This document shows positions 16,617-24,499 of a DNA stretch of 45,144 nt, piece by piece. Each line of letters begins with the position of its first letter. The stretch's first letter is position 1. This stretch comes from an uncultured cyanobacterium. Lineage in GTDB: Bacteria; Cyanobacteriota; Cyanobacteriia; Cyanobacteriales; Nostocaceae. The stretch lies in NCBI GenBank assembly GCA_903903925.1, contig CAIVAU010000079.1:1-45144 (forward strand), given 5' to 3'. The notes beneath the pieces are model-generated. The model did not search any database. It had not been told where the DNA came from and worked only from the letters and a program-made list of their open reading frames with translations. The position numbers and the translations under genes were made by a program.

Positions 16617-17825
16617 CTACTCTGTCAGCTTCAACTGCATGGGAACTAAAAGAAGGTTAGACCATGTAGAAGCCGAACGACCAAAGAAAGCTGGGTTACC
16701 CCTCCCCTCATTTTTGTAAGAGGTCAGCAAGTTATTAAGGAGAGTAGTTCCCATCTCATCCCATAGCTGTTCAACAGGTTTCTCCCACTTTCCATCTTTG
16801 ATAAACACGCGGAAGGCTGCAAGTATCGGAAATACGAAAGGAATAGGAAGCGTGTGATTGAATTGCTTTCCTGTAATGAATAGATAAGACTTTTTTTCAA
16901 CACCGTTCAACTTGCTGAGTCCTTTTTGCTGATCGTACTCACTGCGAAGGCACTCCTCAAGATAGAGTACGTCTTTAAGTAAAGGAACAATTTCTCTGAA
17001 GTCGTCCTTTCTCCAATTCCTTATAAGAGTGCCGTATGTAGTAAAGGTTGCGCTGGGATTTTTAGGTGAACCGTCTGCTCCTCGCCAAGGATACACCTTG
17101 TTGTTAATACAAGCAAGACGACGAACCAAGTCAGTCACATCGTATTGCTTAGCTTCTCCTTCTCGGAAAGCTACATATGGATCGCACTCGGGAGGAAGGT
17201 ATTGTTGGATGATGTCCCACTCCCCAGCCAGATTCTTTAGACTAAACTCCTCAACACTCTCACTAGTATTGCGATACCTACTGATATTTGATATTTCCTC
17301 TTCTTTGATGTTGACTAGCACAAATATTTGTACACAAGCCTTTTCCAACTCTGAATAATCATTCTTACCCGCTCCCGGATTAAGTTTCAATTTAGAGCTT
17401 CTAGATTGAAGCTTATCGTGATTGTCGCGGGCTTTCATGATAGCAGTGTACGTATGCCCACCATTTACAATACCGTTGCCAATGAATTTTTCCTCTTCTT
17501 CCTCGTCAGGACTAACCAGGAAAAGCTCGATATCAAATCCCCCGCCAGCACCGTGACCTTTAACCAGTATAGACTCGGCAACAATTAGGATACCATTGTT
17601 GTAGAAGATGAACTCTTCTGGTTCTTTTGCCAGCGTCGCCAACATACTCTTAACAGTCCGCCGTTTTTCATCTGCTAGCCTAGCATTGGGGTCTAAAGGT
17701 AAATCTTTTGGTAGTTCACAGACAGGAATTGTAAGATTCCAGATGACCCGACCAGATTCTTTGTCCTCTTTGTATGCTTTGCAAGCAGTGGTAGCAAAGA
17801 ACGGAGCCGTTATCTTTGTAGCCAT
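16617..17825 (-). CDS. AIPR (abortive infection phage resistance) family protein
   Basis: A 402-residue protein of the AIPR family, named after a phage abortive-infection factor. It is recognised by FYNNGILIVAES (residues 74-85), GNGIVNGGHTYTAIM (about 116-130; the usual family motif is IVNGGQT) and VEEFSLKN. The NGGHT motif is placed like the DGQHR motif of DndB-type proteins, and a related nucleic-acid-binding fold is suspected. A good ribosome site (GGAGA) sits seven bases before the ATG at 17825. It is the last of five minus-strand genes in the dnd island, separated by 270 bases from the DGQHR gene, so it may have its own promoter. A role as effector or sensor of the phosphorothioation system is inferred from context. 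Confidence 0.75.
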   Translation of the reverse strand: MATKITAPFFATTACKAYKEDKESGRVIWNLTIPVCELPKDLPLDPNARLADEKRRTVKSMLATLAKEPEEFIFYNNGILIVAESILVKGHGAGGGFDIELFLVSPDEEEEEKFIGNGIVNGGHTYTAIMKARDNHDKLQSRSSKLKLNPGAGKNDYSELEKACVQIFVLVNIKEEEISNISRYRNTSESVEEFSLKNLAGEWDIIQQYLPPECDPYVAFREGEAKQYDVTDLVRRLACINNKVYPWRGADGSPKNPSATFTTYGTLIRNWRKDDFREIVPLLKDVLYLEECLRSEYDQQKGLSKLNGVEKKSYLFITGKQFNHTLPIPFVFPILAAFRVFIKDGKWEKPVEQLWDEMGTTLLNNLLTSYKNEGRGNPAFFGRSASTWSNLLLVPMQLKLTE

Positions 17826-18095
17826 TTATGTCTCCTGCGCTCTACGGAACGCTTAAAATGTTTACGTGCCCAACAGGACACATTAGACAAGTATACACGA
17901 AGAAAAACCCGGAACTTTAGGTTGATGGAAAATTTACAATCATCATGTTATAAACTCTACACTTGACCCATAACTATCAATACGGTTCAGTTAAGATAAT
18001 GATCAGTTGCGCCTCTACACGGATTTAAATTCCCAACGATAACCCTTAACTCAACGGTACTGCTTTTGGATGTCATTTTGCTAAACATAATGTTC

Positions 18096-19280
18096 TTATA
18101 TCCATTTCAGGTTTATTTTGACGATTTTGACTGCTGTTGCTACGGAACCTGCACCAAATGATATTTTATAGGGTTTATCTGGATTTTTAGGTTTGGGGTC
18201 TATTCTAACTACGTTATCCTTCCAGAGAGGGTTTTCTCGTAACCAATCTATCTGCGCTAGTTGTGAAATTCTCTGTTCATTAAAATAATTGCTTTCTGCT
18301 GAATAAGTGCAGTAAAGTAAGCGTCCCAACAATTCGAGTCCAACACTCGTACCAATGATACAGTCTTCCTTAAAACTACTTATCTCATCAACTGTTAGTT
18401 CTTCAACACTTTTATGAAAGATATACTGCGTACTACTACATTCCGAGAAAAACTGGTTCAGGCAACTAGCCAAAGCTTCAGATGTTTCGTCAACATCATA
18501 ATCTTGCAGTTCATCACTGAGATTATTAGCAAAAATGCAACTGACAAATTTAGCTAGATAACTAGTAGTGAAAATTAGCTTATTTTTAGTTGATGGATTC
18601 AATTTAATTTTTTCTGTCTTATCTTGAAACATTGGTACTCTTTCTATTAATTCTTTAGTAATACCAACTCGTCCAGAGTACTCCCCAAATGATAATAATA
18701 ATGATTTATCTAGTTGTCTAGTTTGAGCCATATCTCGAAAATCTGTTTGACACTGGCGATCGCTTCCTTCCAAAACCAGAGTAATTGGAAAATCATTATC
18801 AGCAATTAACTCGCTTTCAGGACTTTCAATCAATTCGTGAATTGCACGTTTACGATGCTGACCATCAGTAATATCTAACTTGACTCCACGGCGAATGACA
18901 ACTATACAAATACCCCTACCTAATTCAAGGATAGTCACTTTATCTGGGGCTACATTTGCTGTGAGTGTCCCAAGAATCCAAGGTTTTCTCTTTTTAACCC
19001 GATCAACAATATATCGTTTTATTTCATTGCCATGACCAGGAACCTCTGGACGATTCTTTCCCGAATCAGGGTCATTGCCAGTAGAGGGTTTAGCTTGAAG
19101 AAGAACAGGCAAGTCTGCGGCAGGTACATTGATTTGCAGCATAGTCCGCTTTCCCTGCTGAAAAATTAGCCCTAGATAGCATCGTTCGCGATGATACATA
19201 GAGAAGAAAGGCTCAATCAATGCACGAAACTCAGTCTTTACTTCAGGTGGAACATTACTATCTTCGTTTACTTGAGACAT
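18096..19280 (-). CDS. DndB-like DGQHR-domain protein
   Basis: A 394-residue paralogue of DndB. DGQHR stands at residues 139-143 within KLDITDGQHRKRAI. A later block, FRDMAQTRQLDKSLLLSFGEY, also matches the pattern of DndB-family proteins (loop, then helical tail). DndB proteins bind DNA, act as transcription regulators of the dnd operon and modulate phosphorothioation. This second copy differs strongly in sequence from the dndB at 20876, so it may be a regulator or sensor. The ATG at 19280 is preferred; an in-frame start 39 bases upstream adds 13 unlikely residues. Intergenic hairpins separate it from the immunity gene. Confidence 0.83.
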   Translation of the reverse strand: MSQVNEDSNVPPEVKTEFRALIEPFFSMYHRERCYLGLIFQQGKRTMLQINVPAADLPVLLQAKPSTGNDPDSGKNRPEVPGHGNEIKRYIVDRVKKRKPWILGTLTANVAPDKVTILELGRGICIVVIRRGVKLDITDGQHRKRAIHELIESPESELIADNDFPITLVLEGSDRQCQTDFRDMAQTRQLDKSLLLSFGEYSGRVGITKELIERVPMFQDKTEKIKLNPSTKNKLIFTTSYLAKFVSCIFANNLSDELQDYDVDETSEALASCLNQFFSECSSTQYIFHKSVEELTVDEISSFKEDCIIGTSVGLELLGRLLYCTYSAESNYFNEQRISQLAQIDWLRENPLWKDNVVRIDPKPKNPDKPYKISFGAGSVATAVKIVKINLKWI

Positions 19281-19403
19281 ACAAATGTTTATACTATACA
19301 ATTCGGCAGATGCTAGCAAGTATTTTAGGTTAATTAAAATACCTATAAATCAGTGAAATCTACAGTTTATAAGGTGAGGCGATCAAATAAATTCAGTAAA
19401 GGT

Positions 19404-19436
19404 ATGTAGTTGGGCTTCAGCCCTGACTTTCTACAT
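19404..19436. terminator. Hairpin between immunity gene and DGQHR gene
   Basis: Outer arms atgtag/ctacat (19404-19409, 19431-19436) and inner arms gggct/agccc form a stable stem-loop downstream of the immunity gene on the minus strand. It could terminate the dndB-toxin-immunity transcript. No T-run follows, and similar gggcttcagccc hairpins are dispersed cyanobacterial repeats, so the role is uncertain. Confidence 0.4.
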
Positions 19437-19514
19437 CCCATGGAAAGCCAAACAAGTTCTAAGTTAAGAAACGCTGGCTGTATCAAATAGAGAAACATCT
19501 GACAGCAAGCATTT

Positions 19515-20210
19515 CTACGAGGCGCGGCGGTTCACTTCTGAACTCTTGTTCCAATTTAAATACTCTTCAAATAGTTCAAAAAATCTTTCTAAAGCTTCAT
19601 GTTCATCCATAGAACGGAAAAGTATGATCTTAGCCCATGATTGACCTGAGTCAATCTTATATTCTTCTTCAATCCATGATTTAAAATCTTCAAATTTACT
19701 TTCAGGGTCAGTTGGGGGTATGCCAACTTCCCTTCGGGCCTGACTTGTTCCTCGCAGAACCATATCAAGCCTAGTAATTGAGTTCGTACCTAAGAACATA
19801 CCCGGTCTCTTTTTTATACCCTTTAAAATCTCGTTGTAAATATCAAACTCAGGAAACCTTAAATTGTCTTCATTAGCACTATATTTATCCTCATTTTCTA
19901 GAATTTTTGAACTATCTTTCTGCTTTATAAATTCCTCAAATAGTTCAAAAAATATATGAAAAGCGCTTCTCTCACTTCTGGAGATAAAGAGAATTATTCC
20001 AGACCATTGATGACCTACTTCAGTTTTTTCTTTTTGTTCTAGCCATTCTTGAAATCCTTCAATTCCAGAACCTTCTTGATCCAATCCTAGATCCCTTCGG
20101 GCATCTAAATATCCATTTAAGAAGAAATGAAGACAAGTAATTGAGGGTTTATCTAAGTACATGACTGGGTTATCTTTTATCTCTTGGAGAAGTCTAGAGA
20201 GATTATTCAT
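19515..20210 (-). CDS. Two-domain immunity-like protein next to the papain-fold toxin
   Basis: 231 residues, made of two tandem copies of one domain of about 90 residues. Copy 1 (about 5-93) reads LLQEIKDNPVMYL ... WSGIILF ... FFELFEEF; copy 2 (about 123-222) reads ILKGIKKRPGMFLG ... WAKIILF ... FFELFEEY. No signal peptide or membrane segment is present, so it is cytoplasmic and acidic. The domain looks like those found as small immunity proteins beside polymorphic toxins, but I cannot name the family. It begins 22 bases after the toxin stop codon on the same strand. That order, toxin then immunity, and its acidic character support the call; direct proof is lacking. Confidence 0.65.
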   Translation of the reverse strand: MNNLSRLLQEIKDNPVMYLDKPSITCLHFFLNGYLDARRDLGLDQEGSGIEGFQEWLEQKEKTEVGHQWSGIILFISRSERSAFHIFFELFEEFIKQKDSSKILENEDKYSANEDNLRFPEFDIYNEILKGIKKRPGMFLGTNSITRLDMVLRGTSQARREVGIPPTDPESKFEDFKSWIEEEYKIDSGQSWAKIILFRSMDEHEALERFFELFEEYLNWNKSSEVNRRAS

Positions 20211-20231
20211 ACTGACTACCTACACTTGAAT

Positions 20232-20876
20232 TCAAAACAAGTATCCTGATTTCCGAAAGTCATCCCCTGGATATTCCTTACCAAAATATGTTAGGTTATT
20301 CATCCACTGCTGCGTTGGGACTCCATCTGGGTGAAGATTATCAAAAACCTTTTCTTCTCCATTTATCTTAATCGCAATTCCTTCATGATGACCATTCTCT
20401 GACACAATATAATCTGATGCTGCTTTTAATGGCTGGCTATCATCATATATGTAGTCATCTTGTTTCCTTTGTTTGACTGTATCAAGTTTAATCCCCTCTC
20501 CATGAATACCTTGCTTTCTCAAGTAAGCTTCAATTTCAGCGGCGCATTCGACACACTCGTAATTCTTATGCTTACTTATAATATCATGAATTTCTTGAAG
20601 AACTTCAGGAGTAACTTCTCCTGAGTGATCGGGCGAAATACTTGCGAATGGAACATTAGGATTGTCTGGTTCTGGGTCAGGGCTAGGCAACGGACTATGT
20701 GAGTCGCCACTTGCTGTAGGTGCCGACGAAGGACTAGGAGAGGGAGTGGGCGACGGGTTAAGTGATGGACTAGGTGAAGGACTTGGTACTGAGTTGGGGT
20801 AGCCATCAGGAATAGTATAGGAACCAGGCTCTTTTTTTGTGTCATCTGTACCAGGAATAACTATAGTGAGAATCAT
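20232..20876 (-). CDS. Papain-fold toxin with Pro/Ser linker, coupled to dndB
   Basis: 214 residues. Residues 1-30 are a short unrecognised start, 31-75 a Pro/Ser/Thr linker ([19 protein letters not shown]), and about 85-214 a papain-like (Tox-PL-2 type) domain. Visible catalytic candidates are Cys108 or Cys111 in YECVECAAEI, His163/164 in ENGHHEGIAI and Asp179/Asn180 in VFDNLHPDG. It would act as a cysteine protease or deamidase on an unknown target. There is no signal peptide or secretion domain, so it should act inside the producing cell. Its ATG shares one base with the dndB stop (TAATG), so its translation is tied to dndB. An immunity-like gene follows. The linker resembles that of the EndoU toxin at 40446. 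It may be a displaced polymorphic-toxin tip or a purpose-built suicide effector. Confidence 0.75.
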   Translation of the reverse strand: MILTIVIPGTDDTKKEPGSYTIPDGYPNSVPSPSPSPSLNPSPTPSPSPSSAPTASGDSHSPLPSPDPEPDNPNVPFASISPDHSGEVTPEVLQEIHDIISKHKNYECVECAAEIEAYLRKQGIHGEGIKLDTVKQRKQDDYIYDDSQPLKAASDYIVSENGHHEGIAIKINGEEKVFDNLHPDGVPTQQWMNNLTYFGKEYPGDDFRKSGYLF

Positions 20877-22474
20877 TAAAGAACAGATGGAAGTCCTACT
20901 TGCTTTGGTTCAACAAAGTTCCCATCAAAACCAATGGTTTTATTTTCAACAGTTCTTGCCTTAGCCAGATCCTGACGAAGTTCAGCACGTTCAATGTGAT
21001 CTTGAATACCACCCAAAATATATATGAGTAACCTCGCAGCGAGATCCCGTCCAGCGACCTGCACCCGCTTTTTGTTCGGGTCGTACAAAACCCCATACCA
21101 GAGGGATTTCGGATACTCCATCCCACTAAATCCGCCTTGCTGGTCGTACTTGCGAAGCTTCTTGAAGATATTTTCTAAGGATAACCCTTTCCTAAATACT
21201 AAAATACCAAGAGCTTGAGCTAATGCCACTTGACCAACAGGACGGAAAAGTATATTTCCTTCGCCTCCATCTTTCTCAAAGCTGAAGCGTCGCAATGGAG
21301 GTGTATCCTCGTATTCCAGAACCTTGTAACTTCCTAGGCTTGCCAGGTGATCGAACAGCACTCGAAAATCCTTCATCCCCTCCTCCAGTTCCTTATCCTC
21401 TGGTCGCATGGGAACTAGACCTTTATCTAGGGGTTTCCAATGCAGGAACTTTTGCCCTAAGTAGCGTTCAGACATTTCTTTCAGTGCTTGCAGGGTCGTC
21501 AATACTGTTGACTTAGATGCTACAGTTGCACTATTCCAATTGACGCGAGGTTTCCTCTCCTCAAGCTGTTCTAAAAGCGGATGAGTGACGGCAATCTTTC
21601 TGGCTACAATGGAAAAACCATCATCCTCGTTCAACTGTGCTAACTGACCTTTACTCAAAGGTACAGCCATGAGGTTGACATGAACAAAGATCGATCTCAC
21701 CCGTCGTCGTGCTTCTTCACGAGTTTCACCAGCCGCGATCGCACAAATAAACTCAATCCCTATTTTTTCTTTAGGTAAGCTTTCCAAATCAGCCGATGAC
21801 ACATGGTATTTTTCTCTCAAGTCATCTACTGTAAGAAAAGTTTCATAAGGAGTTTTATCCTTTTTAGCACGCTGGAGTTTACCAGCTTTAAGCAACTCCA
21901 TCAAACCCTGCACACCCATCAGTCGATGTTGACCATCTAAGGCATAAATAGTCACATTCTCCTCAGAAATATTGAGTAGACCCAATGTACTATCTTGATC
22001 TAGTGGAGAGAATTCAAGACTAGATTTTATGGCTCTTCCTTGACTATCCCACTCAGGTGCATTAGGATCGTCCACCCATGGCTGGTTGATCACGACTAGA
22101 ACAGGTGGAAATTTGTGATGTTTTCCAGTTGCTAAATACTGCACCAAGGGTGCTTGACGTGACCAATCCAGCGGACGCTGCTGAATTTCATCAATGCTAT
22201 CGGCGTCAATTTCGATATTATCTGTCTGGGGATTGTGCTTTTGCTGAAGCAGAGGTAAGCAAGACGCGAAGTAAACCCGACCTGCAAACCATTCCAGAGT
22301 CACTGAACCTACATACGCCTGAGTACCACCCATCTCGGTTTTCTGAACCAGAATCTGATCACCCTTCCCAAGATACTTGTTCAGTAGTAAAGTGAAAAGC
22401 TCTAGATCCCTATTTTCCTGTTCGATGTCTTGGTGAGTGAGAGGGGTGACCGACTCAGTTTGAATGTTGTTCAT
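20876..22474 (-). CDS. dndB: DNA phosphorothioation protein DndB
   Basis: 532 residues with the DGQHR motif at 180-184 in YALDGQHRLMG. The downstream block IFVHVNLMAVPLSKGQLAQLNEDDGFSIV is typical of dndB products. DndB is not needed for sulfur insertion; it represses dnd transcription and tunes how many sites are modified. It is divergent from dndC across a 316-base intergenic region with palindromes, where it could bind. The start ATG at 22474 has no clear ribosome site. Its stop codon overlaps the start of the toxin gene, so dndB, toxin and immunity gene probably form one operon. Confidence 0.88.
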   Translation of the reverse strand: MNNIQTESVTPLTHQDIEQENRDLELFTLLLNKYLGKGDQILVQKTEMGGTQAYVGSVTLEWFAGRVYFASCLPLLQQKHNPQTDNIEIDADSIDEIQQRPLDWSRQAPLVQYLATGKHHKFPPVLVVINQPWVDDPNAPEWDSQGRAIKSSLEFSPLDQDSTLGLLNISEENVTIYALDGQHRLMGVQGLMELLKAGKLQRAKKDKTPYETFLTVDDLREKYHVSSADLESLPKEKIGIEFICAIAAGETREEARRRVRSIFVHVNLMAVPLSKGQLAQLNEDDGFSIVARKIAVTHPLLEQLEERKPRVNWNSATVASKSTVLTTLQALKEMSERYLGQKFLHWKPLDKGLVPMRPEDKELEEGMKDFRVLFDHLASLGSYKVLEYEDTPPLRRFSFEKDGGEGNILFRPVGQVALAQALGILVFRKGLSLENIFKKLRKYDQQGGFSGMEYPKSLWYGVLYDPNKKRVQVAGRDLAARLLIYILGGIQDHIERAELRQDLAKARTVENKTIGFDGNFVEPKQVGLPSVL

Positions 22475-22634
22475 GTGAATTTTTCAAAGTAACAAACTAT
22501 AGCACAGTTAAATATACAAAAAATTGAGACTTTAAAAACTAAGTTTTTAAAAACCGTCATTAGGACGAATTTATGTAATACTAGGGTTGCTTTGTATAAC
22601 AAGCCCCAACCAATAAAATTCACGGCTACAGTAG

Positions 22635-22660
22635 GGTGCGTTATGCTGCGCTAACGCACC
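22635..22660. repeat. Palindrome ggtgcgtta in the dndB-dndC intergenic region
   Basis: Nine-base arms ggtgcgtta (22635-22643) and taacgcacc (22652-22660), with a third direct half-site ggtgcgtta starting at about 22677. The 316-base region (22475-22790) has no gene and must hold the divergent dndB and dndC promoters. The palindrome may be a DndB operator, but the same word is a widespread cyanobacterial repeat. Confidence 0.6.
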
Positions 22661-22790
22661 ATGCCAAGCTTTCGACGGTGCGTTACGGACTTGGTCCTAA
22701 CACACCCTAAGTATTGATTTCGTAGGGTGGGCATACCGACCAATTGTGAGAACTTGGGGCATAGCCCTACCAACATAGGTAGATAACGCG

Positions 22791-24419
22791 ATGACTACAG
22801 CACAACACCCAGAAAACAAAAGTCAAGGTCAGCGGACTGTACCGGAGTTAGTAGATGAGATCCAAACTCTCACCACTGAAATCCAGGAATTGTACTGCTT
22901 AGATGCGATACCCTGGTGCATCGGGTATTCGGGTGGCAAGGATAGTACTTGCGTACTACAATTAATTTGGAATGCGATCGCCGCACTCCCAGCCTCCAAG
23001 CGGATCAAGCCAATCCATGTCATGACAACAGATACGCTGGTAGAAAACCCTGTAGTTTCAGCTTGGGTACGTAAATCTCTAGAACAGATGAAAGTTGCAT
23101 CTATTGAACAAGGAATGCCGATAGAACCTCATCTCCTTTATCCGGCAGTCAAAGACACATTTTGGGTATGCTTGATTGGCAAAGGCTACCCATCGCCTCG
23201 CAACCGTCTGCGCTGGTGTACTGAAAGATTGAAGATCAAACCTGCTGACCGCTTCATTCGTGAGGTGATTCAAGCAAATGGTGAAGTGATTCTGGTCTTA
23301 GGGACTCGCAAAGCTGAAAGTGTGAAACGTAGCGCGACAATGGCAAAGCATCGAGAATCGCGGGTACGTGATCGCATCAATACCAATTCCAACCGACCCA
23401 ACTCTCAAATTTACCTCCCTATCGAAGACTGGCGGACTGATGAAGTTTGGCTTTATTTAATGCAGTGGCAGAATCCTTGGGGATATAGTAACAAAGATTT
23501 ATTCACCATGTATCGCGGTGCGACATCAGATAACGAATGTCCCTTAGTGATTGATACTTCTACCCCCAGTTGCGGTGATTCTCGGTTTGGATGTTGGGTT
23601 TGTACAATAGTTAATAAAGATAAATCCATGGAGGCAATGATCCAGAATGACGAAGAAAAAGAATGGATGCAGCCTCTATTAAATATACGTAATGAATTAG
23701 ATATTAGAGATGACCGGGACAAAAGAGACTTCCGACGTATCTGGGGTGAAGTCCAACTTTTTGAACGCAACGTAGAAGGCGAGACTTCCGTTGAACCAAT
23801 TCATGGCCCATACACCAAATACTGGCGGGAATATTGGCTAAGAAAAGTATTGGAAGCTCAAACACAAACTCGCCACACAGCACCAGAAAATATGCGTGAT
23901 ATTACCCTAATTACCTTAGAAGAAATGAGCGAAATTCGGCGCATATGGCTAGAAGAAAAACACGAATTCGATGATAGTTTACCCCGGATTTATGAAGAAG
24001 TCACAGGTGAACTTTTTGTAGACTCACGTCCTGGTGCTGGTCACAGTTTGCTAGGGAGTGATGAATGGACTGTCCTCGAAGAAATTTGTGATGGAGATGC
24101 AATGCATCTAGAACTCATGGCAAAACTCTTGGACACAGAACGCCAGTATCGTAAAAAGTCACGTCGTGTAGGAATATACGATGCGCTAGAAAAATGTTTT
24201 GAAACGAGTTCCCGTTCCCAAAAAGATGCTATTAAAAATGCTCACCTGAAAAGAGATCTGAAAACAGCAGTTGATCAAGGCAACGTTGAAAGGGTGAAGC
24301 AGTTAACTCTGGGAGATGTCGCAACAGACAATGGAACGAATTTCACAGATGAAGCTACATCAACCACTGAGGAATCTACGTGGGCAAAGATTAAATTCCA
24401 GAAGGTTGTTGACGGTTGA
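22791..24419 (+). CDS. dndC: DNA phosphorothioation sulfurtransferase DndC
   Basis: 542 residues, related to PAPS reductases. The PP-loop SGGKDS is at 47-52 in GYSGGKDSTCVL; it binds ATP and activates the DNA backbone for sulfur insertion. A cysteine cluster near 255-275 (NECPLV, then SCGDSRFGCWVC) would hold the 4Fe-4S centre that receives sulfur from a cysteine desulfurase. The tail beyond residue 500 is hydrophilic and poorly conserved. The start follows aggtag, a plausible ribosome site. It heads the plus-strand unit dndC-dndD with an 80-base gap. No dndA is in the window, so a chromosomal IscS/SufS presumably supplies sulfur. Confidence 0.94.
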   Translation: MTTAQHPENKSQGQRTVPELVDEIQTLTTEIQELYCLDAIPWCIGYSGGKDSTCVLQLIWNAIAALPASKRIKPIHVMTTDTLVENPVVSAWVRKSLEQMKVASIEQGMPIEPHLLYPAVKDTFWVCLIGKGYPSPRNRLRWCTERLKIKPADRFIREVIQANGEVILVLGTRKAESVKRSATMAKHRESRVRDRINTNSNRPNSQIYLPIEDWRTDEVWLYLMQWQNPWGYSNKDLFTMYRGATSDNECPLVIDTSTPSCGDSRFGCWVCTIVNKDKSMEAMIQNDEEKEWMQPLLNIRNELDIRDDRDKRDFRRIWGEVQLFERNVEGETSVEPIHGPYTKYWREYWLRKVLEAQTQTRHTAPENMRDITLITLEEMSEIRRIWLEEKHEFDDSLPRIYEEVTGELFVDSRPGAGHSLLGSDEWTVLEEICDGDAMHLELMAKLLDTERQYRKKSRRVGIYDALEKCFETSSRSQKDAIKNAHLKRDLKTAVDQGNVERVKQLTLGDVATDNGTNFTDEATSTTEESTWAKIKFQKVVDG

Positions 24420-24499
24420 CGGCTGGAATTGGATATTTTTTTATTTGGAAGTTTCTAAGGCTACTTTTGACTCGGACAAACTGAACTCTTAACAAAAAC

